DNA of 64,000 nucleotides, from the NCBI GenBank assembly GCA_049601915.1, contig JBMYRB010000004.1:155995-219994 (forward strand). The letters run 5' to 3'. The position numbers and the translations under genes were made by a program. This stretch comes from UBA8079 sp049601915 (GTDB lineage: Bacteria > Pseudomonadota > Alphaproteobacteria > UBA6615). The notes beneath the pieces were generated by a model. It saw only the letters and a list, made by a program, of their open reading frames with translations. It was not told the DNA's origin and ran no database searches. Shown here in pieces: positions 24,657 through 33,435 of this stretch (the first letter of the stretch is position 1; each line of letters begins with the position of its first letter).

Positions 24657-26710
24657 ACGAAGCGGAGTTCCGCGCAGCCGCTACTGAAGCATTCCAACGC
24701 CATCGCGCCGGACGCTTGGACGAGGCCGAAATCGGCTATCGCGGGATTCTCGAGGCCCGGCCCGACACACCCGAAATCCTGCAGCTTCTCGGCACTTTGC
24801 TCGGCCAAGCCGGGCGGCTAGATGACGCCCACACCACTCTCAAACATGCAACCCGGCTGCAGCCCGAGAACGCCGAGGCGCAGTATAATCTGGCCGAATG
24901 CCTGTTCCAGCTGGACGAGTTGGCCGCGGCCGGCAACGCATATCGAGCGGCACTTGCCGCCCGCCCCGACCATGTCGAAGCCGCGATCGGGCTTTCGGGA
25001 CTGTTGCTCGGCGACGGCGAGGCCACGGAAGCCGCCGACGTTACCCACAACGCGCTGACGCATACGCCCAATCACCCATTGCTGCTCGCACAGCTGGGCG
25101 CGGCGCTACTCGATGCTGATGACCCGGCCACTGCGCGTACGCATCTCGAAACGGCTGTCCGGCAGGTGCCCGACCATAAGCTCGCGCGGCGCAATCTTGC
25201 GGCAGCCCTGATCAAGCTCGAGGAGTTCGCACCCGCGCTCGAGCTGCTTCGCCCCCTCGTGAATGCCGAACCGCGATCGGTCGACCTGCTGTTGCTCGCC
25301 GGTGTCGCACTGCACAAAAGCGGTCAACACGCGCGCGCAAAACCCGCGGCCGGACGCGCGCTCGAGATCGATGCCGACAATGTCGCCGCGATCAACCTGC
25401 TCGGGGATATCGCGGTTAGTCTCGGGGACGGCGACCTTGCGCTCGACTGCGCGCGCCGCGCGGCCGCGCTTGTGCCCAACGGTGCCGACGAGGCCGCCGC
25501 GCTGGCCGAGCGTCTGGAGCGGTTGTCATTGTTGGATGAAGCCGACGAATGGGCTGCCCGCGCCCGCACATTGGCACCCGAAAATACACTCGCTCGCATG
25601 ATCGAAGCACGCCTGCTCCGCAGAGCCGGCGACGCAGCCGGTTCGCTGGCGCTGCTGGACCAGATCGACACATCAGTCGAAGAAAACGGACTCGCGGCAA
25701 ATATCCTATTCGAACGCGGACAATTGCTGGAGGCAATCGACCGACATGGCGAGGCCTTCGAGGCGTTCGAGAACGCCCATGCCAAACGCGCGATGACATG
25801 GCATGCGCGTGCACGCGACCCGGGTAAGCATGCCGACACCCAGGAGACGCTTCTGGCGCTGTTCGAATCCGACGATGCGGCTGACCGAACCGCCAGCTGG
25901 TCGAACGACATCGCCGCAGACACACTGACGGCGCCGAGTTTTCTCGTCGGTCACCCCCGGTCGGGCACCACCCTGGTCGAACGACTACTCGATGCCCATG
26001 ATCGCGTCACCGCGACACCCGAGCTCCCCATGGTCGACGCCATGCGCAATGCGCTCGACACCGCGAAGCCTGCCGGTTTCGGCTACCCGGAAGCGTTGAC
26101 GCACATCGGTACGGAGGATGTCGGGCGACTACGTTCCCTCTATTGGGAAACCCTGAAAGACAGCCATGCCGAGACCCTGGGCGAACGGCACGTTGTCGAT
26201 AAACACCCTCTCAATCTCGACCATCTCGGGCTGATCGCCCGCACCTTCCCACACGCCAAGGTCGTGGTCTCACTGCGCGACCCGCGTGACGTATGTATCA
26301 GTTGCTTCACCACGGATTTTGCAGCCAACAACGTGACGGTGCGATTCCGGGACCTGCAGGAAACCGCACGGGCATATGCCGCCACGATGCGCCTGTGGCT
26401 CCGGTATCGCGACATCCTGCCGCTTGAGACCTTCACCTATCGCTATGAGGATCTCGTGGACGATCCTCGCGCGGTTCTCACCCAGGTCGTCACCTTCCTC
26501 GAACTCGACTGGCATGATGAGTTGCTCAATTCCGCCGGCACCAATGTCGGACGTTACATTTCCACACCCAGCTACACCGGCGTGACGGAAGGCGTGAATG
26601 CGCGCGCCGTGGGCCGCTGGAAAGGCTATGCCAAACAGCTGGAACCGGTCATGCCGCTGCTCCAGCCCTATATCGAGGCGTTCGGCTATGACAACCCCGA
26701 TCAGAGGTGA
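24653..26710 (+). CDS. TPR-repeat sulfotransferase
   Basis: A 685-residue protein: residues about 5-400 are tetratricopeptide-like repeats (for example ...LLGQAGRLDDA..., NLAECLFQLDELAAA), and residues about 420-675 are a sulfotransferase domain with the PAPS 5'-phosphosulfate loop FLVGHPRSGTTLVERLLD and the 3'-phosphate motif SLRDPRDVCIS. It probably transfers sulfate from PAPS to a protein or glycan. GTG 24653 overlaps the purS stop. Its place between purS and purQ is unusual, because these genes are normally adjacent. No signal peptide is evident. Confidence 0.85.
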   Translation: MNEAEFRAAATEAFQRHRAGRLDEAEIGYRGILEARPDTPEILQLLGTLLGQAGRLDDAHTTLKHATRLQPENAEAQYNLAECLFQLDELAAAGNAYRAALAARPDHVEAAIGLSGLLLGDGEATEAADVTHNALTHTPNHPLLLAQLGAALLDADDPATARTHLETAVRQVPDHKLARRNLAAALIKLEEFAPALELLRPLVNAEPRSVDLLLLAGVALHKSGQHARAKPAAGRALEIDADNVAAINLLGDIAVSLGDGDLALDCARRAAALVPNGADEAAALAERLERLSLLDEADEWAARARTLAPENTLARMIEARLLRRAGDAAGSLALLDQIDTSVEENGLAANILFERGQLLEAIDRHGEAFEAFENAHAKRAMTWHARARDPGKHADTQETLLALFESDDAADRTASWSNDIAADTLTAPSFLVGHPRSGTTLVERLLDAHDRVTATPELPMVDAMRNALDTAKPAGFGYPEALTHIGTEDVGRLRSLYWETLKDSHAETLGERHVVDKHPLNLDHLGLIARTFPHAKVVVSLRDPRDVCISCFTTDFAANNVTVRFRDLQETARAYAATMRLWLRYRDILPLETFTYRYEDLVDDPRAVLTQVVTFLELDWHDELLNSAGTNVGRYISTPSYTGVTEGVNARAVGRWKGYAKQLEPVMPLLQPYIEAFGYDNPDQR

Positions 26711-26789
26711 GCGAATGACCACGCCGGTTTTCCCCAGCGGCAATTGCGACTCGGCCCGCAATGGCTATAGCTGAACCGGGAGTTTTCAC

Positions 26790-27482
26790 ATGTCAGCAGC
26801 CGTAATCGTATTCCCCGGATCGAACTGTGACCGCGACATGGCCGTCGCGCTCGAGGCAACGCTGGGTCGCGCCCCGCAGATGGTGTGGCACGGCGATAGC
26901 GAACTGCCAAATGTCGATCTGATCGCCGTCCCGGGCGGCTTTTCATATGGTGATTATCTGCGCTCGGGCGCCATGGCGGCAAACAGCCCGATCATGCGTG
27001 AAGTCGTCGCGCAGGCCGGTCGCGGCGTGCCGGTGCTCGGCATCTGCAACGGGTTCCAGGTCCTGACAGAATGCGGCCTCTTGCCAGGTATTCTGATGCG
27101 CAACGCCAGCCTCAAATTCATCTGTCGCGACGTCGATTTGCGAGTCGAACGAAACGACACGATCTTCACTCGCGACTATGGCGCGGGCGACGTGATCCGG
27201 GTGCCGGTCGCACATCACGACGGCAACTATTTTGCCGATCCCGACACGCTGAAATCCCTCGAAGACGATGGCCGGGTGGCCTTCCGCTACTGCACGCCCG
27301 AAGGCGCGGTGACCGACGCCGCCAGCCCCAATGGCTCCCTGAACAACATTGCCGGTATTTTAAGTGAGGCCGGCAACGTGCTCGGCATGATGCCGCACCC
27401 GGAACGGCTGGCCGATCCCTTGCTCGGCGGCACCGATGGCGCCCCGATGTTTACCGCCCTAGCAGAGGCCATCGCAGCATGA
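26790..27482 (+). CDS. purQ: FGAM synthetase glutaminase subunit PurQ
   Basis: A 230-residue class I glutamine amidotransferase. The nucleophile Cys is in GICNGFQVL (about residue 87) and the His/Glu pair in MPHPER near the C-terminus. It supplies ammonia to PurL. FPGSNCDRDMAVAL at the N-terminus is the PurQ hallmark. Its stop overlaps the purL start by 4 bp (ATGA). Confidence 0.95.
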   Translation: MSAAVIVFPGSNCDRDMAVALEATLGRAPQMVWHGDSELPNVDLIAVPGGFSYGDYLRSGAMAANSPIMREVVAQAGRGVPVLGICNGFQVLTECGLLPGILMRNASLKFICRDVDLRVERNDTIFTRDYGAGDVIRVPVAHHDGNYFADPDTLKSLEDDGRVAFRYCTPEGAVTDAASPNGSLNNIAGILSEAGNVLGMMPHPERLADPLLGGTDGAPMFTALAEAIAA

Positions 27483-29671
27483 GTGACACCGCCGCACGCC
27501 CCAAAGACCTGATGGGTCTGAGCGACGAGGAATATGACACGATTCTCGAAATCCTCGGCCGCACGCCGAATTTCACCGAACTCGGTATTTTCTCCGTGAT
27601 GTGGTCGGAGCATTGCTCCTACAAATCCTCCAAATTCTGGCTTAAGACCCTTCCGACCGAGGGTCCGCAGGTCATCCAGGGACCCGGTGAGAACGCAGGG
27701 GTCATCGATATCGGCGACGGGCTGGCGGCGATCTTCAAGATCGAGAGCCACAACCATCCGAGCTTCATCGAACCCTATCAGGGTGCGGCCACCGGCGTCG
27801 GCGGCATCATGCGCGACGTGTTCACCATGGGCGCGCGCCCCGTCGCCAACATGAACGCGCTGCGTTTCGGCGCACCCGATCACCCCAGGACACGGCACCT
27901 GGTGGATGGCGTCATCGCGGGGATCGGCGGCTACGGCAATTGCATGGGGGTGCCCACCGTCGGCGGCGAGGTGAACTTCGATCCCGCCTATAACGGCAAT
28001 ATCCTGGTCAACGCCATGACCGTTGGGCTCGCGGCGACCGATAAGATTTTCTACTCCGCCGCGGCGGGGGTCGGCCTGCCGGTGGTTTATGTCGGCGCCA
28101 AAACCGGGCGCGACGGCATCCATGGCGCCACCATGGCGTCGGCCGAGTTCGACGATGATTCCGACGAAAAACGCCCCACCGTGCAGGTCGGCGATCCGTT
28201 TACCGAGAAGCTGCTGCTCGAAGCCTGCCTGGAACTGATGGCAACCGATGCGATCATCGCGATCCAGGACATGGGGGCCGCGGGCCTGACATCCTCATCG
28301 GTCGAGATGGCGAGCAAGGGCGAGGTCGGCATCACCCTGACCCTCGACAACGTCCCCCAGCGCGAAACCGAGATGACGCCCTATGAGATGATGCTTTCGG
28401 AGAGTCAGGAGCGGATGCTCATGGTGCTGAAGCCCGGGCGCGAGGAGATGGCGCGCGCCATTTTCGATAAATGGGAACTCGACCTCGCTGTGATCGGCGA
28501 GACGAACGACAGCCAGCGGCTCGTCTTGAACTGGCGGGGCGAGGTTGCTGCCGACATCCCGGTACCACCGCTGGTGGCCGCCGCGCCAGAATATGAACGC
28601 CCGTGGACGGCGACCCCGCCCCGCGCGGTTCTCGGCCCCGATGAAGTGGCGGCACCGGACGACCTCGCGGATGCTCTGCTGGAACTGGTCGCAAGCCCCG
28701 ATCTGTGCTCTCGGCGCTGGGTCTGGGAGCAATATGATCACATGGTGATGGGCGACACGGTCGGCCGGCCGGGCGGCGATGCCGCGCTCGTGCGGGTCCA
28801 CGGTACCGGCAAGGCACTCGCGATCAGCACCGACTGCACCCCGCGCTATGTGGTCGCCAACCCGGTCGAGGGCGGCAAGCAAGCGGTCGCGGAATCCTGG
28901 CGTAATGTGACGGCGGTTGGTGCGACCCCGCTGGCAGTGACCAACAATCTGAATTTCGGCAACCCCGAACGGCCCGAAATCATGGGCCAGCTGGTCGGTG
29001 CCGTGCAGGGCATCGGGGCCGCCTGCGAGGCGCTCGACGCGCCCATCGTGTCGGGCAATGTTTCGCTCTACAACGAAACGAATGGCGAGGCGATCCTGCC
29101 GACCCCGGTGATCGGCTGCGTCGGCCTGATTGATGACCTGACCAACGCCCTGGGCACCGCATTTGTCGATGAAGGCGATGCGGTATTCGTCGTCGGCGAG
29201 ACATCGGGTTGGCTCGGTGGCTCGATATATCAGCGCGATCAGGCTGGCGGCTTGGCCGGTGCGCCGCCGCCAGTTGACCTAGAAATCGAACGACGCAACG
29301 GCGATTTCGTGCGCCAGGCGATCCTTGCGGGCCGGATCAACGCCTGCCATGACGTCAGCGACGGTGGAATCGCCGTCGCCCTGGCAGAGATGGCGGTCGC
29401 CGGCGATATCGGCGTCGAGATCACCGCAAAACCCGAGATTCCAGCCCACGCCTGGGCCTTCGGCGAGGATCAGGCACGTTACGTCGCCACCTGTGCCGAC
29501 GCCGCGAAATTCGCCACCGCCGCCGCAGATGCGGGCGTGCCTATCGAGCGCATCGGCAGCGTCGGTGGGGCCGCGTTGACACTCCCGGAAGCGAAGCCTA
29601 TATCCGTCGCGGCGCTACGCGATGCACATTCGCGCTGGTTGCCGGCGTATATGGCATCGCGCGAGAGCTGA
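27479..29671 (+). CDS. purL: FGAM synthetase large subunit PurL
   Basis: A 730-residue small-type PurL, which converts FGAR and ammonia to FGAM with ATP in the fourth step of purine synthesis. The motifs SVMWSEHCSYKSS, ESHNHPS, GAATGVGGI and QDMGAAGLTSS are all present. The length is normal for the PurS/Q-dependent type. It is coupled to purQ by a 4-bp overlap; a BolA gene follows 38 bp downstream. Confidence 0.96.
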   Translation: MSDTAARPKDLMGLSDEEYDTILEILGRTPNFTELGIFSVMWSEHCSYKSSKFWLKTLPTEGPQVIQGPGENAGVIDIGDGLAAIFKIESHNHPSFIEPYQGAATGVGGIMRDVFTMGARPVANMNALRFGAPDHPRTRHLVDGVIAGIGGYGNCMGVPTVGGEVNFDPAYNGNILVNAMTVGLAATDKIFYSAAAGVGLPVVYVGAKTGRDGIHGATMASAEFDDDSDEKRPTVQVGDPFTEKLLLEACLELMATDAIIAIQDMGAAGLTSSSVEMASKGEVGITLTLDNVPQRETEMTPYEMMLSESQERMLMVLKPGREEMARAIFDKWELDLAVIGETNDSQRLVLNWRGEVAADIPVPPLVAAAPEYERPWTATPPRAVLGPDEVAAPDDLADALLELVASPDLCSRRWVWEQYDHMVMGDTVGRPGGDAALVRVHGTGKALAISTDCTPRYVVANPVEGGKQAVAESWRNVTAVGATPLAVTNNLNFGNPERPEIMGQLVGAVQGIGAACEALDAPIVSGNVSLYNETNGEAILPTPVIGCVGLIDDLTNALGTAFVDEGDAVFVVGETSGWLGGSIYQRDQAGGLAGAPPPVDLEIERRNGDFVRQAILAGRINACHDVSDGGIAVALAEMAVAGDIGVEITAKPEIPAHAWAFGEDQARYVATCADAAKFATAAADAGVPIERIGSVGGAALTLPEAKPISVAALRDAHSRWLPAYMASRES

Positions 29672-29709
29672 TCTGGCGAGATACCGCAATCACCCGGGGA
29701 GTTGCCCAA

Positions 29710-29949
29710 ATGCCGATGGCCGCCAGCGAGATCAAGAGCTTGATCAAGGAAGCGTTGCCGGATGCCGAAATCCGGATCGATGATCTGCGCGGCGATGGCG
29801 ACCATTACCTGGCAAATGTCGTCTCGTCGGCATTCGCGGGAAAATCCCGTGTCCAGCAACATCAGATGGTTTACGAGGCTCTCCAGGGCCGCATGGGCGG
29901 CGAGCTACATGCACTCGCGCTTCAAACCTCTGCCCCCGAGAACGGCTAA
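29710..29949 (+). CDS. BolA family protein
   Basis: A 79-residue BolA-like protein with the class II KH-like fold. ALPDAEIRIDDLRGDGDHY carries the conserved region, and the HALAL motif near the end holds the conserved His used with a glutaredoxin to coordinate a [2Fe-2S] cluster. The partner monothiol glutaredoxin is encoded 21 bp downstream, so the pair probably acts in iron-sulfur trafficking. ATG 29710 or 29716 may be used. Confidence 0.92.
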   Translation: MPMAASEIKSLIKEALPDAEIRIDDLRGDGDHYLANVVSSAFAGKSRVQQHQMVYEALQGRMGGELHALALQTSAPENG

Positions 29950-29970
29950 CCAAATTATTCGGAGTCCGAT

Positions 29971-30309
29971 ATGACCGACAGCCCTGTGCAAGAACGCATC
30001 AAGACCGACATCGACCAGAATGAAGTGATGCTCTTCATGAAAGGGACCCCGGTGTTCCCGCAGTGCGGTTTCTCCGCCGCCGTGGTCCAGATCCTGAACC
30101 ATATGGGCGTTAAGTTCGGCAGCGCCGACGTGCTGGTCGACCCGGCCATCCGGGACGGCATCAAGGAATTCACCAATTGGCCGACCGTCCCCCAGCTGTA
30201 TGTGAAGGGCGAGTTCGTCGGCGGTTGCGATATCATCCGCGAAATGTTCGAGACCGGCGAGCTTGAGCAGATGTTCGAGGAAAAGGGCATCGCGCTCGAA
30301 GCTGCCTGA
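29971..30309 (+). CDS. grxD: Monothiol glutaredoxin, Grx4 family
   Basis: A 112-residue monothiol glutaredoxin with the CGFS active site (FPQCGFSAAV, Cys about residue 30), WPTVPQLYV and GGCDI. The family binds [2Fe-2S] with glutathione and delivers it to targets together with BolA-type proteins. It lies downstream of the BolA gene and is followed by a strong terminator, which marks the end of the purine-bolA-grxD transcription unit. Confidence 0.95.
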   Translation: MTDSPVQERIKTDIDQNEVMLFMKGTPVFPQCGFSAAVVQILNHMGVKFGSADVLVDPAIRDGIKEFTNWPTVPQLYVKGEFVGGCDIIREMFETGELEQMFEEKGIALEAA

Positions 30310-30330
30310 TCCACGACCTTCAGCTAATGT

Positions 30331-30360
30331 AAACGGGCCGCGAATTTCGCGGCCCGTTTT
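30331..30360 (+). terminator. Rho-independent terminator after grxD
   Basis: AAACGGGCCGCGAA pairs with TTCGCGGCCCGTTT in a near-perfect palindrome, followed by TTTTG. It lies 21 bp after the grxD stop. Confidence 0.9.
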
Positions 30361-30362
30361 GT

Positions 30363-31307
30363 TTGCACCCTCCCAATGGAGCGCCTCCCCTGCCGCAGCT
30401 TCCCACATTCCAGAATGACCGCCGCCAGTTCTCTGGCGCGGAATCCGCCGGGTTGGCTATGGGCGTCGGCGCATTTCTGATCTGGAGCTTCACACCCTTC
30501 TATTTCGAGGCGGTCCAGTCGCTCAGCGTGATCGAGATCGTCGCCCATCGGTTCCTCTGGTGCATTCCGTTCATGGCCCTGGTCCTCACGTTCGCACGCC
30601 AGTGGCCCGGCCTGTTCGCCGCGTTGCGCAACCGGCGGGTCCTGGCAACCCTGTTGCTGACGGCCGCGCTGATCAGTGTGAACTGGAGCATGTTTATCTT
30701 CACGGTGGTCACCGACCAGCTCCTTGCTTCGAGCCTCGGCTACTTCCTGAGCCCGCTGTTCAACGTGCTGCTGGGCTTCGTCGTATTGCGTGAACGCCTG
30801 TCGAGCGGCCAGCGCATCGCCGTGGCACTAGCGGCCATCGGCGTCGGCATCCAGGTCGTGGCGTTCGGCCAGGTGCCGTGGATCGCGCTCGTCATTGCCT
30901 TCTCCTTCGGCAGCTACGGCCTGCTGCGCAAGACCGTCGCGGCCGGACCCGCGGTCGGCCTGTTCGTCGAATGCACAGTCATCGCGCCCATCGCCGCGGC
31001 CACGCTCATCTGGTTCTCGGTCCAGGGTACGGGCGCGTTCGGACAATCCGGGCTCGGGTTCGATGCGCTGATCGCCTTTTCCGGTGTGGTCACCGGATTG
31101 CCGCTACTCATGTTCGCCGCGGCGGCGCGCCGGGTTCAGCTGGCGACGATCGGGCTCATGCAATACATCGCGCCATCCTTCTACCTTATCTTCGCGCTGA
31201 CCTTCTTTCCCCAGCCCTTCGGCACAGCCGAAATCGTCACCTTTGCTTTCATTTGGCTGGCGCTGATCATCTACACCGTCGAGATTTTCCGAACGCGCGT
31301 TGTCTGA
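30363..31307 (+). CDS. rarD: RarD-type EamA transporter
   Basis: A membrane protein of up to 314 residues with about ten helices. The GVGAFLIWSFTPFYFEAV start of the transmembrane part, HRFLWCIPFMA and NWSMFIFTVVTDQLLASSLGYFLSP match RarD (chloramphenicol-sensitive protein family). The only in-frame starts are TTG: 30363, or near 30451 just before AMGVGAF, so the N-terminus is uncertain. The transported compound is unknown. Confidence 0.85.
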   Translation: MHPPNGAPPLPQLPTFQNDRRQFSGAESAGLAMGVGAFLIWSFTPFYFEAVQSLSVIEIVAHRFLWCIPFMALVLTFARQWPGLFAALRNRRVLATLLLTAALISVNWSMFIFTVVTDQLLASSLGYFLSPLFNVLLGFVVLRERLSSGQRIAVALAAIGVGIQVVAFGQVPWIALVIAFSFGSYGLLRKTVAAGPAVGLFVECTVIAPIAAATLIWFSVQGTGAFGQSGLGFDALIAFSGVVTGLPLLMFAAAARRVQLATIGLMQYIAPSFYLIFALTFFPQPFGTAEIVTFAFIWLALIIYTVEIFRTRVV

Positions 31308-31395
31308 CGCCGGATGTGGCGGCCTGACGCGTTGAATCCCGCGGTGACAGGGCGCAATATGCCTCAACGATGACAAATTAACCGGAGACGACACG

Positions 31396-31959
31396 ATGGC
31401 TATGTACTGGCTTGACCATGTGAATATCCGCACGGCGAAACTCGACGAGATGTCCGCCTTCTACGAGAATGTCCTCGGGCTGAAGCGCGGCAAACGGCCG
31501 CTGAGTTTCGATTTCGGTGGCGCATGGCACTATTGCGGCAGCAACGCAATTGTTCACCTCGTGGAATCGGTCAAGAAGATCAAGCCGGGCGAAGCCCAGG
31601 TCGAGCATTTCGCCCTGCGCGCCGGCGGCAGCATGAAATCGTTCCAGCGCAAAATGCGCGACCATGACGCGCCCTACAACGTGGTGCCGTTGCTCGAGAT
31701 CAATATGGTTCAGGTCAACGTGTTCGACCCGGACGGCAACAAGATCGAAGTCCAGTTCGCCGCCACCGGGGACGAAGACATGGAACCCTTCCCGGGCAAC
31801 AGCGCCGCCTCAAAGCGCCGCTTCAAGAAGGGTGCAGAGCTGAACAAAACGGGCATCATGGCGCTCAAGAAGTCCAAGTCGAAGACATCCAAGACTAACA
31901 AGAAACTGGGCGGACCGAAACCCATCCGCGCGCCGAAACGGCGCCCGCGCAATGCCTAA
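31396..31959 (+). CDS. VOC-family protein with Lys/Arg-rich tail
   Basis: A 187-residue protein. Residues 1-130 form a glyoxalase/VOC domain: YWLDHVNIRTAKLDEM (metal His 8), EHFALRAGG, and DPDGNKIEVQF (metal Glu). Residues about 140-187 form a strongly basic tail rich in Lys, Ser, Thr and Pro, with KKSKSKTSKTNKK and PKRRPRNA, not seen in ordinary glyoxalases; it may bind nucleic acid or phosphate-rich partners. A good start and spacing follow a clean intergenic region. Confidence 0.85.
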   Translation: MAMYWLDHVNIRTAKLDEMSAFYENVLGLKRGKRPLSFDFGGAWHYCGSNAIVHLVESVKKIKPGEAQVEHFALRAGGSMKSFQRKMRDHDAPYNVVPLLEINMVQVNVFDPDGNKIEVQFAATGDEDMEPFPGNSAASKRRFKKGAELNKTGIMALKKSKSKTSKTNKKLGGPKPIRAPKRRPRNA

Positions 31960-32013
31960 AACCGCGCCAACGATGACGTGAATATAAGAATATTTAAATG
32001 TAATGGAATAATA

Positions 32014-32041
32014 CGCTACCCAAGGTGTTAAACAGGTAGCG
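32014..32041. repeat. Inverted repeat upstream of the redoxin remnant
   Basis: CGCTACC at 32014-32020 and GGTAGCG at 32035-32041 form a 7-bp inverted repeat around a 14-base spacer, in an AT-rich stretch 23 bp before the ATG at 32064. It could be an operator or a leader hairpin of the now-broken gene. Confidence 0.4.
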
Positions 32042-32063
32042 ATTCACGTCGGAGTACCCATTT

Positions 32064-32557
32064 ATGTTAGGTATGAAAGACCTCCCCTCGAAACTCGCCC
32101 GTACGCTGACGATCACGGCTCTGATTGCCGCCGCCGGCCTCGCCCATCCGGGCAGCGTTGCGGCAGAGACCGTCGCGGCCGGCAAGACCATCCCCAGCAT
32201 GCTGGCTGTGCCTGATCAGAGCTAACAGGTGCGCGGGTTCGAAAACCTGCGAGGCACGAAGGGCCTGGTCATGTTGTTCTCACGCCCGATGACATCGCGA
32301 CGGTTCAGCGCTTAGCCAAACTGCGCAAGATCGACTATCCGCTTCTCTCGGACAAAAACCGCGACGTGATCAACGCTTTCGGGCTGTTCAACGACCGGTT
32401 CCCGGAAGGCAGCTTTTATTATGGCGTGCCCCACCCGGTGATCGTGGTCCTCGACGCAGACGGCCGGGTCAACCACCGCTTTTCGGAGCGCCACTATTCG
32501 ACCCGCCCCCAGGTCGATGATGTGCTGACGGTCCTGCGCGGAAACGCTTCCGGCTAG
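32064..32557 (+). pseudogene. Exported redoxin (AhpC/TSA-like) remnant
   Basis: It starts with a signal peptide (TLTITALIAAAGLAHPGSVAAE) and reads into a peroxiredoxin-like domain. A TAA at 32223-32225 follows VPDQS, then QVRGFENLRGTKGLVMLFS is readable. The part that should hold the catalytic Cys is missing and the frame shifts; the second half, YPLLSDKNRDVINAFG and YGVPHPVIVVLDADGRV, runs to the TAG at 32555. So it carries one nonsense codon, an internal deletion of roughly 40 codons and a frameshift. It cannot act as a peroxidase. Confidence 0.8.
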
Positions 32558-32576
32558 ACGGCGCACCACGCGCACT

Positions 32577-32606
32577 AAAAAGGCCGCCCCAGGGGCGGCC
32601 TTTTTG
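32577..32606. terminator. Bidirectional hairpin terminator between redoxin remnant and rpsD
   Basis: AAAAAGGCCGCCCC pairs with GGGGCGGCCTTTTT around a short loop. A-run and T-run on either side let it serve the plus-strand remnant and the convergent rpsD (stop at 32631). Confidence 0.88.
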
Positions 32607-32630
32607 TATGGGTTCGGCTGAAACGACCGA

Positions 32631-33245
32631 TCAGAGCGAGTAATACTCGACGACCAGGTTCGGCTCCATCTTCACCGGATAAGGCACATCGGCCAGCTTT
32701 GGGCCACGCAGATAGGTGCCCTTCAGGCTGTTCAGGTCAACGTCCATGTAATCGGCGAGATCCCGCTCGGTGGAAGCAATCGCCTCGAGCACCAGCGGCA
32801 GTTCGCGGGACTTATCCTTGACTTCAATCACGTCGCCATCCTGGACCGCGTAGGACGGGATGTTCACCTTCTTGCCATTCACCCGGATATGGCCGTGATT
32901 GACGAACTGGCGGGCGGCGAAAATCGTCGGCACGAATTTCATCCGGTACACGACCGCGTCGAGGCGGCGCTCCAGGAGTTCGATCAGATTCTCACCGGTG
33001 TCGCCGCGACGGCGCACCGCTTCATCGTAATACCGGCGGAACTGGCGTTCCCCGACATCACCGTAATATTTGCGGAGCTTCTGCTTGGCCATCAGGTGGA
33101 GGCCGTAATCGGACGGCTTCTTGCGGCGGCGACCATGCTCGCCCGGGCCGTGCTCACGTCGGTTGACTGGGCTCTTGGGCCGGCCCCAGAGATTCTCGCC
33201 GAGACGGCGATCAATCTTGTACTTCGCGGAATGCCGCTTAGACAT
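32631..33245 (-). CDS. rpsD: 30S ribosomal protein S4
   Basis: A 204-residue S4. RRLGENLWG and the GEHGRRRKKPSDYGLHLMAKQKLR region, the S4 RNA-binding domain with LIELLERRLDAVVYRMKF and QFVNHGHIRVNGKKVNIPSY, and the C-terminal NLVVEYYSL are all conserved. It binds 16S rRNA early in small-subunit assembly. It is transcribed alone here. The neighbouring trmJ and the cimA/cysS pair further on match a common alphaproteobacterial order. Confidence 0.97.
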   Translation of the reverse strand: MSKRHSAKYKIDRRLGENLWGRPKSPVNRREHGPGEHGRRRKKPSDYGLHLMAKQKLRKYYGDVGERQFRRYYDEAVRRRGDTGENLIELLERRLDAVVYRMKFVPTIFAARQFVNHGHIRVNGKKVNIPSYAVQDGDVIEVKDKSRELPLVLEAIASTERDLADYMDVDLNSLKGTYLRGPKLADVPYPVKMEPNLVVEYYSL

Positions 33246-33435
33246 ATGTCAGTTCCATTCTTATCTTTGTTGTCCCGATCGGCACCGCGCTATAATTCAC
33301 GCCATACGGGGATCCGGTCGTTGCCGGTCCACATACACGGGAATGGCGCGCACTATAGGGATCGGCGGCGCTATGTCAAACGCGTTTGGCGTGTTGGAAC
33401 ACCCGATTTTTTGCGGTTCCCAGGTGCATCGATAC

